Source: Rhypophila decipiens
Taxonomy: Eukaryota; Ascomycota; Sordariomycetes; Sordariales; Naviculisporaceae
DNA: 64,000 nt
NCBI GenBank assembly: GCA_033297075.1
Contig: MU858061.1
Span: 186,001-250,000, forward strand
Reading direction: 5' to 3'
Program-made: the position numbers and the translations under genes
The notes under the pieces: model-generated
Database searches by the model: none
What the model was told of the DNA's origin: nothing
What the model saw: the letters and a program-made list of their open reading frames with translations, nothing else
Part shown: in pieces, positions 23,801 to 31,519 of the stretch
Layout of the letters: the number at the start of each line of letters is the position of its first letter
How positions within the stretch are numbered: the stretch's first letter is position 1

Positions 23801-24210
23801 TGTGGCAAAAATCGTTTCTCATTCTTGGTATTTTTATCCGTAATGTTCAGCTTGGAGGTAGTAGAGTTGACCAGCTCCTGTGATTCAGACTCGTTGGCTT
23901 TTTTTGGTTCAGCAACCTTTGGCGGTGGCCTTTCCCCCGGTCTCCTCCGTTTCAGGGGCGGTTCAGATGAAGGTTCACCATTTTGAGGCGTTGGAGCAGG
24001 AGCAACGGCACTGGCCCTCCTGGACTCCTGAATCATTTCACGGTAAATGTCCGGTGGTCCATTTTGAGGGCCCGCTGTCCTGGATGCACGGGTCCTCCGG
24101 GAGGTGGACGACGGCGCCAAGGGTGAGCTCTGCGATGACGCACTTGCACGGGTCGTACGCCGACTGCTCTCACCACCACTGCCGGGCGCACTTCGTTTTC
24201 GGCCGACCAT
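20872..24210 (-). CDS. RAD4: DNA damage recognition protein Rad4/XPC
   Basis: A single uninterrupted frame of 1112 residues. Rad4/XPC with Rad23 recognises helix-distorting lesions in global-genome nucleotide excision repair in the nucleus (family knowledge). A disordered acidic N-terminus is followed by the transglutaminase-like domain from about residue 230 (LLSHVERRNRWCND, SGSRDVGAQLFCALLRSAGLEARL written in parts, YPIYWIEILDEAYQKY). The beta-hairpin domains follow: BHD1 near 600 (DFKDHPVYALERHLRRSEVL), BHD2, and BHD3 near 750 (NKFGNIEIFVPSMVPQGGVH). The TGD carries a Ser/Pro-rich insertion after LVCSLQPLPC. From about residue 888 the tail is built of nine GGGF-hydrophobic-acidic repeats and ends EGGGFLVE. 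This tail is much longer than that of yeast Rad4. Confidence 0.93.
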   Translation of the reverse strand: MVGRKRSAPGSGGESSRRTTRASASSQSSPLAPSSTSRRTRASRTAGPQNGPPDIYREMIQESRRASAVAPAPTPQNGEPSSEPPLKRRRPGERPPPKVAEPKKANESESQELVNSTTSKLNITDKNTKNEKRFLPHGEDDEDDDDIEFEDVVIPAPTIQTMIQESDDEDDDNIIFEDVDIDAGGPSAQMDDDQPLELNLTAQKAIMNPRRTVDRQKAISNEEKRRRVEIHKAHLLCLLSHVERRNRWCNDGEVQAALRPLLTDKMMRALHPRTNQPQFGRSEALKAGIQEARTMFNIKFTITERGLKRSLWAEDAELLKDYQLPEDIESVHEKSDFLEAARSLSGSRDVGAQLFCALLRSAGLEARLVCSLQPLPCVPGGGPPMPKPKTSKSTPSKPSQSEIYAAALAQHESKQERSFSSPRSRLGHPNATAYQVPTIEPSPSSSSQPPKAKKIRGESSYPIYWIEILDEAYQKYNPVDPLVTCTQWRPKALEPPATIPGEKILNSMTYVIAFGSDSSAKDVTRRYVKAYNSKTKRSRIDGPIASRINSSIHGLVPMMTGEKWWRKALRRYNPLRFREPTPLEQIEANELAAYETKEPMPRNVADFKDHPVYALERHLRRSEVLVKGAQYTGTVSAGKSGGLEKIYRRKDVRLARSRDKWFRLGRLVRDLEEPVKILPPNNKKKKRSVWDDEPDPTPAGDEEEEEEEEDPEMVGLFGDALVLAGGGIPIYTEEQTTLYVPPRVSEDGKIPKNKFGNIEIFVPSMVPQGGVHVQHPRAAQASYILGVDYAPALTGWKFAGKKGTAVLQGVVVAREAEEGVWAVIAGLEDLDTEIERERRAKRALRMWGRWVKALRIRKRVWGDTEGGGGLGEVELPDEEEEEAVEEEKEEEGGGGFLVDDGRNFERLNEVLVEKKRKRPPVRGYEYGGGGGFVADDGFNGQATQEYGGGSGGGFVLDEESTSRHGQDDDDQVGGGFVVDDSGGGGFMADEGPGSVNYGDPDGGGFVARDNGGGGFVAEDSPAPVDKTHHEGGGFVIHDGQEETESKQQDEDEDDHVIVRSRLRSGRPEKGKEKALLLEDDQDEDVNMDDIPSDVSEEYFMDEDDEGGGFLVE
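20875..21545 (-). repeat. GGGF[VLMI]x[DE][DE] repeat tail of Rad4
   Basis: Nine copies of a Gly-Gly-Gly-Phe motif followed by Val, Leu, Ile or Met, one variable residue and usually two acidic residues (for example GGGFLVDDG, GGGFVADDG, GGGFVVDDS, GGGFMADEG, GGGFVIHDG) occur in the last about 220 residues. The last one sits at the C-terminus. Spacers are acidic and variable. The DNA is not a simple tandem repeat, so the motif appears conserved at the protein level. Confidence 0.85.
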
Positions 24211-24869
24211 CGTGTGCCGAAATCATTTGCGGAAAATGAGCGCAATGGGATTCGACACGATGAAGGTAAAATAAATCAGGTTTTGTCACCGGAGTGCAGC
24301 ATCGTGATGGATGGAAAGAGTTAGCCCCCCTTTCATGCAGGCTCGTAATTACGCCGTACGCCGATTGATTGCCTTTACGGTTCGTGTTGAATTAATCATC
24401 GCGCGCTCACGTGATGTGATTAGTACAGAAAGCTTGGCATGGCTGCAGCTGCTGAAGACTGGTGCAGCGGCTGACAGCTGGCTGCTGAGACAACAAAATA
24501 CATTAACGTTAACTTACCCCTTTTTCACAAACAACGACAGAACATAATTGATCAAGACCATCTTCGTCCCAAGAAACCCAGAGTAAAAAGTCAACGCCAT
24601 GATCAAAATTTTCCTATCTATACAGTGGTACTAATGAATCAGATACTCAAATAATTACCATCCCCCATCATAATTATCCCATTCACATAACCCGAATATC
24701 AGTACCGACGAGCACCCCAGCTAAGCTCAAACCTCACCCAAAAGACTCGATGAATAAATGAATTAAAAAAAATAAACAAGAAGCCACTGCGCGCCATGTC
24801 ACCAAGTTATAGAGGAACCAATCAACCAAGTAAAAGTACCATAATCCAAATACATCCAACACCAAGCCC
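24211..24869. other. RAD4 promoter side, no gene
   Basis: Upstream of RAD4 a CACGTG palindrome lies at 24408-24413, about 200 bases from the start codon, and could be a bHLH/bZIP site (inference). The rest is AT-rich. No gene is supported. Confidence 0.5.
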
Positions 24870-24968
24870 AAAAAAAAAAAAAAAAGGTAAAAAAAAAGAA
24901 AAAGGGAAAAAAAAAGAAAAAAGGAAAAAAGGAAAAAAGGAAAAAAAGGAAAAGAAAAAAGGAAAATT
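24870..24968. repeat. Homopurine tract
   Basis: About 99 bases of A and G on the plus strand, broken by one T, mostly A-runs separated by GG. It lies just past the stop codon of the minus-strand cysteine-rich gene at 24995-25651. There the transcript would be polypyrimidine. Such tracts can form triplexes and are prone to slippage. Confidence 0.9.
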
Positions 24969-24994
24969 AGACCCCCGACCCGGTCATCGTCATC

Positions 24995-25651
24995 CTAAGC
25001 TCGAGTACCAGACCCTTGGTGAGTGCGGCCCGCCTGGTCGCCTAGTCCGCCCGAACTATATTTTACCCTTGGCTTTTCTTCTCTCTCTTCTTTCTTTCCT
25101 CTCTTTCCCTTCCTGGAACTTGAAGCTGCTGCAGCTTTAGCATTTGAGGAGGCCATATATTGTTTGGCGCGCTTGACCTCCTCCGTAACACGGTTGATGT
25201 CCTCCGTAAGGCGCCTGGTCTCCTCCGTAGCACGGTTGACGTCCTCCGCAGCGCTTCTTTGCTTCGCCTTTACATGGGCAGCCTCCGCCTTAGCATTCTC
25301 CAAAAGCGTTTCAGCCTCGGGAACGCTATTTCTAGCATCTGTGGCGGCCTTTTCGGCGCGTTGGGCCTCATTCGCAACCCTCTCGAAGTACTCTTGAGCG
25401 CTTTTGGCCTTGTCCTTAGCCTTCTCGGCCTCCTCTTCATAGAACGTGATGTTCTTCGTAGCCTGTCTGAAGAGCTGGTTGATGCCGTCGGCATACTCGC
25501 ACTTGGGGCATTTGCCGGGGCGCTTCTCGGTTTCCTTGGTTATGCGACCATCACAAGCCTTCCTGTACCTTGAATATTTGGAACATTTCTCCCAAGAAGG
25601 CTCGCTTTGGAGGTGTCCGCAGCTGTTCTCCCCGTACGTGTACGTGCACAT
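24995..25651 (-). CDS. Cysteine-rich CGH-family protein A with helical tail
   Basis: 218 residues, ATG TGC start. Residues 1-51 hold C2, C11-G-H13, C23, C33, C48 and C51, an arrangement that suggests zinc binding (inference). It matches proteins B (26675-26887) and E (31520-31774) in this window. Residues of about 60-165 form an Ala/Glu/Arg-rich helix with a 14-residue near-repeat (EDVNRATEETRRLT, EDINRVTEEVKRAK). The tail is Lys/Arg/Ser-rich. There is no signal peptide, so a cytosolic or nuclear location is likely. A TATA-type sequence lies about 120 bases upstream of the ATG. I do not recognise a named family. Gene status rests on the shared cysteine pattern and the absence of stops. Confidence 0.7.
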   Translation of the reverse strand: MCTYTYGENSCGHLQSEPSWEKCSKYSRYRKACDGRITKETEKRPGKCPKCEYADGINQLFRQATKNITFYEEEAEKAKDKAKSAQEYFERVANEAQRAEKAATDARNSVPEAETLLENAKAEAAHVKAKQRSAAEDVNRATEETRRLTEDINRVTEEVKRAKQYMASSNAKAAAASSSRKGKRGKKEEREEKPRVKYSSGGLGDQAGRTHQGSGTRA

Positions 25652-25768
25652 ATCGGCGACTGATTTTTGGTGTGGGCTTGATGTCTGATGAGAGTGGGCG
25701 GATAAGGTATGATGGAATTCGTTGGGTGCACTGCTTGTTGATAACCGGTGTGCAATATGCGGTATTGG

Positions 25769-25777
25769 TATATATAT
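25769..25777 (-). promoter_or_regulatory. TATA-like element of cysteine-rich gene A
   Basis: An alternating TATATATAT lies about 120 bases upstream of the ATG of the gene at 24995-25651, a plausible core promoter position. It is judged from sequence alone. Confidence 0.4.
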
Positions 25778-26059
25778 GCTCGATTTGTTTATCGGTAATT
25801 AGGTTATGGTCGTGACAGTATTGCTGAATGGTCTGTTCAGAAAGGCTTTAATGAGATGTCGACGGGGATGGATATAAATCAGTATGATGGATACTTGGTA
25901 GCTGGGCTGACTTGCGGTGTATAAACAGACGAGGGTGCTACCGAAGAGCAAGAAAAGGGGAAGTAATTCTGCTGGGGCCCGGGAGACTCGAGTAATTTAT
26001 AGCCGGACGTTGTGGGAGGTCTCGTCACTCTTCTCGTATGGCCTGGGAGGAACTCACTC

Positions 26060-26184
26060 GAACATCAGACGGTCTGATTCATCAACGTCCAGGTTCAAAG
26101 GGAGCTCATTTCGAACATCGGATACTGTGATCCATCGACCCCAAGCTCAGCCGCTCATGTCCCAGCTCAGGACCGCGATTCATC
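26060..26184. repeat. Upstream repeats with GATTCATC core, set 1
   Basis: Three copies of a GAT(T/C)CATC octamer lie at 26076, 26129 and 26177, about 50 bases apart, upstream of cysteine-rich gene A. The middle copy sits in GAACATCGGATACTGTGATC. That sequence matches the copy near 29030-29053 upstream of gene C, with only C/T transitions between them over this stretch. They may be regulatory sites or the remains of a duplicated upstream region. Confidence 0.5.
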
Positions 26185-26674
26185 TGTTCAAGTCACGGAC
26201 AAGATGTCAGTGTCATTTGGATTCTTGCTCCTTGTCACAGATATACCTCCAAATCCGCAAAAGATGTCCAGGGTATGGGGGTTTCTGTATCGATCAACTC
26301 CCAGCGTCTGTTGCATGCCTCACCACCGTCAGCCGCAGTTCAGTTAAACACGATAAAGACCTGTTCGACATAATTTACATGAAAAGACTCGAAATTATAT
26401 TAGGTATGCTCTCAGCTCCAACTCTGGCACTCTATACAGGCACAAAGCAGACTGTCACCCTGTATATATATAGACCGATCCCAGTCCCAGAGCGTCGACT
26501 CTATCCCTGTAGTTCCTCTTCTCGGATAGACATCCAGCATCCTCATCCACGAAAGATAGGAGATCGAGACCCGCGCAATACGTGATGTTGTAAATCGCCA
26601 TGTCCCTCTAGGTCAGAAGCCACCTCGACGGCATACCGAGTGAAGCGGCGAGTACCCAGATCATGTGAGGACAG

Positions 26675-26887
26675 CTACTTCTTCTCATAGTCCTTCTTTG
26701 CCTCCATACCCTGCTGGCCCGCCGGGGTCAATTTAGCCTTGCAAAGACCGCAAACACCCGATGTCCGCGTATATACTGCGTCTTGCGGCTTCGCGCCGAA
26801 ACAGGTTTTGCCAAGCTCGCTGCACCAGTCGTTTTTGACAAGTATAGGGTGTCCGCAGTCCGGCGTCTCGTACATGTCACGGCACAT
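26675..26887 (-). CDS. Cysteine-rich CGH-family protein B
   Basis: From the ATG TGC at 26887 the product is 70 residues with C2, C11-G-H13, C22, C29, C46 and C49. This is nearly the same spacing as protein E and close to protein A. KTCFGA after the fourth block matches KTCYGA in protein E. The frame also opens upstream to an ATG at 26995, adding 36 Pro-rich residues (PPNFPPTNFPPKK). I prefer the short form because A, C and E also start MC, but the upstream ATG would be met first by scanning ribosomes unless it is spliced out. The short C-terminus is charged and lacks the coiled tail of A. A zinc-binding role is inferred. It has no signal peptide. Confidence 0.65.
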   Translation of the reverse strand: MCRDMYETPDCGHPILVKNDWCSELGKTCFGAKPQDAVYTRTSGVCGLCKAKLTPAGQQGMEAKKDYEKK

Positions 26888-27397
26888 CTTCGATTTTTTT
26901 GGTGGGAAGTTTGTTGGTGGGAAGTTTGGCGGTATATCAGGAGAACTGGGTGCTTCTGTAGGATGGGTATCTATTAGCTCCCGACCTGAATTCATATCAA
27001 TAACCTGATGTTGGGAGGATTATTACTTGCCTGGTTGGAATTGTAGTACAACTGGTCAGCGGTAGTGATGAGGCTGCTGTGCTGAATACGAGAGCAGAAG
27101 GGATCGAACATGGCCCCGATTTATACTTTTCCAGGCCGAAGCATTGGGCCTTATTCTTCAGGTTTGGACCCATCTCCTCCTTCCTCATTCCCCATTCCTC
27201 CTTTCAGATCAAGTCTTCCCGCTCATTGTTTCGCACCTCGTGGTCCATGTTGGGGCTAACTTCTACACAGTTGACGTATGCCTTCAAAGGCAGCCCGACA
27301 TCACTCAGCTCCGCAGCGGAGGCCTTCTCTTTATACATGCCCATAGTATAGCGTCCGCAGAGTCACAAGATGCGTCAAACTCCTTGTCTAGGTGAGG
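26888..27397. other. Leader and promoter of gene B
   Basis: This holds the possible N-terminal extension of protein B (26995-26888), the TATA-like element, and the 3' flank of the small gene at 27398-27757. A GCAAGT or GTAATA donor near 27030 could start a leader intron, but I cannot find a convincing branch site. Confidence 0.4.
27118..27125 (-). promoter_or_regulatory. TATA-like element of cysteine-rich gene B
   Basis: TATAAATC on the minus strand, about 125 bases before the upstream ATG (26995) and 230 before the preferred ATG (26887). Confidence 0.4.
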
Positions 27398-27757
27398 CTA
27401 GATCAGAAAACCACCATATGTTGGCTGTCGCAGAAAGAAGTTGGTCCACGATAGCTTGATGTTGGGTCTATTGACGATGGAGGTGGCATCCGGTGGCAGG
27501 TGACAGGTGTGATGTTTGATCATTCGGGACATACAATACAGAGAATGGCGGCCCGTTGGATATCCAGAATACATTGAGCCGTGAAGGTGGGTAGCACCAG
27601 ACACGAGAGAGGCAAACATTTCTACGTCGTCAAGTGACGGCAGATGTTTGCCATTTCCTGTTGTTTCCTTGACGCTTGCTTGGAGTGTTGTTATTTCTGC
27701 GCAGGTACAAAGCCTGAAGTGGTCATCATAGCACAAGAATTCATCGTGAATTAACAT
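27398..27757 (-). CDS. Small CYD-type cysteine protein D (hypothetical)
   Basis: 119 residues from a true ATG. MLIHDEFLCYDDHFRLC near the start recalls MCYDGYIEAFFKC of the neighbour at 28164-28670. HHTCHLPPDATS near residue 85 recalls RWYCLPPAMSTK of the same neighbour. The two are therefore probably diverged paralogues, though alignment elsewhere is weak. No signal peptide, membrane segment or known domain is visible. It could be a decayed copy that still happens to be open. Confidence 0.45.
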   Translation of the reverse strand: MLIHDEFLCYDDHFRLCTCAEITTLQASVKETTGNGKHLPSLDDVEMFASLVSGATHLHGSMYSGYPTGRHSLYCMSRMIKHHTCHLPPDATSIVNRPNIKLSWTNFFLRQPTYGGFLI

Positions 27758-28163
27758 GGCCTGTCTCGAGGTTGTCAGAGGTACCTATCCAAGCATAGCT
27801 ATGATGGCAGTCGTACCCCCAAAGCGGACTGGAAGAGAAAAGGGCACCGCGAGTTGCCAATAACCAGGCAACAAATATAAGAAGTATGTAAGAAAAAACC
27901 ATCGCAAGAAGATAGGAAGGACTCATCGCTCCTCGGTTTATCAATAAATAAATTTCCCCCTTCGTTGTTCCTCGGGGAATAAACAGCGCAAAACAAGAGC
28001 CCAACAAGAGCGTCCCAAAGAAATCTGACAGCTCAACAATAACAATGACGTGATTCCTGGGCAAGAACTCCGGACATTCAGGTTCAGAAAAGAAAAGCGC
28101 TTTTTAGACATGTAACCACATGTACCCATGCTCCTCCGGTCAATGACGGTACTTCAGTTCTCC
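27758..28163. other. Intergenic between small genes D and C
   Basis: Promoter side of gene D and 3' flank of gene C. A hydrophobic minus-strand frame at 27741-28064 lacks an ATG and is not called. No repeat is seen. Confidence 0.45.
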
Positions 28164-28670
28164 TCAACTCTTGTTGCTCTTGCCATGTCCTTGATTCTGT
28201 CCCTTTTTGTGTCCTTTGTGCTGTCCACCACCATATCCACCTCCGTAGCCGCCTCCGGACGGACCATTTGACGGGAATTGAGGGACCTGTCCCTGACCCT
28301 GTCCGGAAGCTTTCTTCTTGGCGTCCTTCTCAGCCTTCTTCTTCTTGGCATCTTCCTCAGCAGCCTTCATGTTCGTTATTTCATTTGCCTGGGCCGCTTC
28401 CTTAGCAGCTCTCTTCTGGGCAATCTCCCGATTTCTTTCCTTTATCGCGTGCTCGGGACAAAACTCGTCTACTTCTACTGTTGGGAAGTAGTTACTATCC
28501 AACTTGGTGCTCATTGCAGGTGGTAGGCAGTACCATCGTGTCAAGTGATCCAATGTGGTGCCCGGACGGGCTAACTCAGCCGCCATGCGCATTTTAGTAA
28601 TCCAGCATCTCGCTGGCTTCATATCATCTTTGCATTTAAAGAAAGCCTCTATGTAGCCATCATAGCACAT
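28164..28670 (-). CDS. CYD-type cysteine protein C with Lys/Ala-rich helix and Gly-rich tail
   Basis: 168 residues from ATG TGC at 28670. The N-terminal about 75 residues carry Cys at 2, 13 and 22, then WYCLPP and EFCPEH. A long Lys/Glu/Ala helix follows (EIAQKRAAKEAAQANE, EEDAKKKKAEKDAKKK). The tail is GGGYGGGYGGGQ and Lys/Gly-rich. Protein A in this window has the same overall plan, a cysteine head followed by a charged helix. The frame is open upstream to 28757 without an ATG. A leader intron from about 28875 (GTGTGTAAG) to 28752 (GGCAG), with CTAAC sites, would make 28670 the first AUG of a transcript driven by the TATA at 28971. The function is unknown; a Gly/Lys tail can bind nucleic acid (inference). 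Confidence 0.65.
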   Translation of the reverse strand: MCYDGYIEAFFKCKDDMKPARCWITKMRMAAELARPGTTLDHLTRWYCLPPAMSTKLDSNYFPTVEVDEFCPEHAIKERNREIAQKRAAKEAAQANEITNMKAAEEDAKKKKAEKDAKKKASGQGQGQVPQFPSNGPSGGGYGGGYGGGQHKGHKKGQNQGHGKSNKS

Positions 28671-28970
28671 CGTGACTTGCTTTGTGGCTATGGGAATGGC
28701 TTGGTCGTGGACACGTTCAGTGGCTGGGGCCTTAATCGACAGCTCTGAACCTGCCAATTATCAAGTTGCGGTTTGTGTAGGAGGAGAGCTTGCTTGTCTT
28801 GTATTAAGTATGTTAGTTAGACGTTCATATAACGTGAAGGATCTGGTTTGACTTGGGATATCTTACACACCTTTTGGGCCGAAAAAAGCTCGAAGAGGAT
28901 AGAGAATAGAAAGAGCTTGAAGGACAAAAGGGGAAGAACAAACACACAAGAAAGGGAAACCTATTTATAC

Positions 28971-28980
28971 TTGTTCAGTA
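28971..28980 (-). promoter_or_regulatory. TATA box of cysteine-rich gene C
   Basis: GTATAAATAG on the minus strand, about 300 bases upstream of the ATG at 28670. That leaves room for a spliced leader. The upstream repeats at 28990-29104 lie directly behind it. Confidence 0.5.
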
Positions 28981-28989
28981 TGGGCGGTC

Positions 28990-29104
28990 GATTCATCGCT
29001 CTCCTCTTGCTTAGAGGAAGATGCAAGGCGAATATTGGATATTGCGATTCATCCTCCTTTATTCAGCCCCTTATTGTTCGTATGGACAGTATCTGTGATT
29101 CACC
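28990..29104. repeat. Upstream repeats with GATTCATC core, set 2
   Basis: GATTCATC at 28990 and 29046 and GATTCACC at 29097 are spaced about 50 bases apart, directly behind the TATA of gene C. The middle copy, with preceding GAATATTGGATATTGC, corresponds to the middle copy of set 1 upstream of gene A. The spacing is the same in both sets. Confidence 0.5.
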
Positions 29105-29146
29105 AACCCAAGTGTCAGACTCTGGGCCCCACGACAGACAGGCACC

Positions 29147-29186
29147 TCAACCGACTTCCATACGCGTCAACCGACTTCCATACACA
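29147..29186. repeat. 20-bp tandem duplication
   Basis: TCAACCGACTTCCATAC occurs twice in direct tandem with a 20-base period, upstream of gene C and its GATTCATC repeats. No function is evident. Confidence 0.8.
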
Positions 29187-29998
29187 ATGATCCATAGTCG
29201 AACTGCAGTCTCATCTTTTATCGCTAACAGCTCATCATCATAAACAACCTAATTTTGAACCAGAGGTGATGAACTGTTCCAGACCATCATTTATAACGAT
29301 TTCATCTGAACATTGGCCGAGAGAAGAGACCACACACGCCCAGCACCTTGTGAGCACGCAATGATTCACACAGCCACCAGGAACGAGGTAGCATTATTCA
29401 TGAGCCCAGCTTCTCGCCCGTCCGATCAATCGTACACACGCCATCCCCATAGGGTCCTCCAGTTGTGATCAACCAGCCCATTGGCACGAGAGAGCCATGA
29501 AATTTCCAAGGCCAGCACATCACTGCTGTCAAAACCATGTCTTATGAGAGCAGTCGTAACGCATTACCCAGATCTCAATAAGGTTGTGTGTGTAAAACGA
29601 AACAACACGCCTTTATGAGAATATGACGACGCCTGTCTATGTGTGCTGGGAATATCTGGCGCCCATTTTACTAGAACAATGAAGAGATATCCCGTAAAAA
29701 GAAAAACTGACAAGACTGGGCCTAAGCAGGTATAAATTTATATATCTAAACCCAACAAGACGCTTCCCTAAAAGAACCTGGAATCCAAACCGGGATGGAT
29801 ACCTAGCCCCCTCCTCCTCCTTGAAATAAAAACAATTTCGTCCCCAAGAGCAAGAACCGGAAAGTCCCATGTGGAACATCTCGAATACCTGTACAAAAAA
29901 ACCAACCATACACCTTCCAAGGCAAGAAATACTTGACGCCGACATATTCCGGGAGTGCCGGGATAGTTAGACCCCAGTCCCGTTCGACAACAACCAGC

Positions 29999-30171
29999 AC
30001 ATACGACCCTATAATAAGCACATCGTTGGAGGGATAAAAACAACCCCCGGGATCCCGTCCGATCTCTCTTCCAAGGTAAGCAGCAGAGGTGAACTTCTGC
30101 CGAATTAGTACCAGACTATACTATACTCAGGTCGGTGCATGTGACGACTTGGGAATCCTCAGTGTCGTATC
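29999..30171 (+). pseudogene. 5S rRNA-like sequence with insertions
   Basis: It starts ACATACGACC and ends GTGTCGTAT; these ends pair at eight of nine positions, as in 5S helix I. Between them are CCCGGGATCCCGTCCG, GTAAGCAGCAGAGG (box A-like), GAATTAGTACC, and GGTCGGTG...GACGACTTGGGAATCC, all in 5S order. A T-run follows directly, as expected for a Pol III terminator. The length is about 172 bases against about 120 for 5S rRNA. The excess sits in several places, for example between AGTACCAG and GGTCGGTG and between GGTCGGTG and GACGAC. Filamentous ascomycetes are known to scatter single 5S genes and pseudogenes. I read this as a decayed 5S copy or a 5S-derived element. Homology is judged by eye. 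Confidence 0.65.
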
Positions 30172-31519
30172 TTTTTATTTTTCCCTTCCTTTTTCTCAAC
30201 AAAGTTAAGTAACCCACATTAGAGAACTGCTTGGGTAAGGTCCAGGTGATTAGATGTCCAAAGCTTTGACAGAATAAAACATGTAAGAAAAAGCAGGCTT
30301 GTCCTCTGAATAGCGTACCTTATGTGAGGGACTGTCTGGTTGTTGTTCGTTGCTGACAAGTCGTCATATACATACAGTACAGTACGTGCATGTAATCTAA
30401 CAAGGCCCCCTTTTTTGGCTTACGAGAGCAAACTAAAAGCTGCAGTTGGCGAGGCAACTGAGTACCTAGGGGCTGCTAGCAGCATGTAGGTACAAACATC
30501 GGTACCTCCTTACCGTCATAAGAAGAAGAGAAAGTTCGTAATTACATTACCACGTACTACCGTACCCATAGGTATCGGGAGGTCCTGAAGCTGGGGGTTG
30601 AAAAGCCTCAGTCGCATGGATTGGATATCACAAGGCCTTGTAGTAGTGGTCATGTGCCACTTGGTAGTAACCGGTGAACAAATCGACAGTACTATTAGCT
30701 CAAGATAACGGTAACGCCACCAATGCCATCCATCCCCATCATCAAATGTTCTATAAACATAAGCACAGCGTGGTATATATCAAATAGCAACGAAACAACC
30801 GCCCCCAGTAAAGACACACCAGCCACCTATGCCGTGCACCAGAGTCCACTGACCAATGTCAAGTGGAACAAAAAAAAACCCCCGCCGCCACTGCTACAGT
30901 AAAAACAGCCGTCCTCCTCCAGTATCTCCTCTCCGTGGGTATATAAGGAAATCGACTCCTCCCAATGATATGATCCTTGCTTACGCTCAACCTCTAATCC
31001 TTGAAGCTGCTGCAATAAGAGAGGAAACTCACCCATCCAGGCCAGGACAACCTCGAATCCCCAGTATCCGCCCATCCCGACTCAACAGACTGACTGGTCC
31101 TCAGATCCATCCACGGACCATCATCTACAGCGAGCCAGACGCAACCAACCATTCATCCCAAAATGCCATCCTTCTAGAAAAGGGGTCAAGGTCGCTAGGC
31201 CATAAATCATAACTCCACGCCTGTCATGCCTCGCCCACCATTAGCTTTTGCACACCTTCTCATCTATCCGCACTCAGACATCCCCCATAATTTCATCTCA
31301 TCTGACCCTCAAATCCAGTCAAATCCAGTCAAATCTCCGAAAATATCCCATCATGCCTTCCCACGATCCCAAATCTTCAGTTCAAACCATCACTTCTTTC
31401 ACAACCCCATCCATCCATCCATCCATCCATCCATCACCACAAACCAATCACTTACTCATAAATCCCGAATTACTATACTCAAGCTTGAAACTGCACAACC
31501 CCAACCCCAGCAAACAAAT
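30172..31519. other. Gene-free stretch right of the 5S-like sequence
   Basis: A CATC tetranucleotide microsatellite lies at about 31408-31435, in the 3' flank of gene E. No convincing coding frame is present. Confidence 0.5.

Larger units (their letters stand above)
25652..26674. other. Intergenic region between cysteine-rich genes A and B
   Basis: This contains the promoter side of gene A, with a TATA-like element and upstream repeats annotated separately, and the 3' flank of gene B. A 222-codon plus-strand frame at 25917-26585 exists but has no protein-like features and is not called. Confidence 0.5.
28671..29998. other. Upstream region of gene C
   Basis: This contains the proposed leader intron, TATA box and repeats of gene C, annotated separately. 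Beyond 29190 I see no gene. Confidence 0.5.

Noticed and set aside
25917..26585. Plus-strand frame of 222 codons upstream of cysteine gene A
   Set aside because: It covers the upstream repeats, has no domain-like pattern and no spliceable partner, and is probably a chance open frame.
27741..28064. Minus-strand hydrophobic frame with two possible membrane segments
   Set aside because: It has no ATG start and no clear donor exon upstream, and overlaps the start of gene D.
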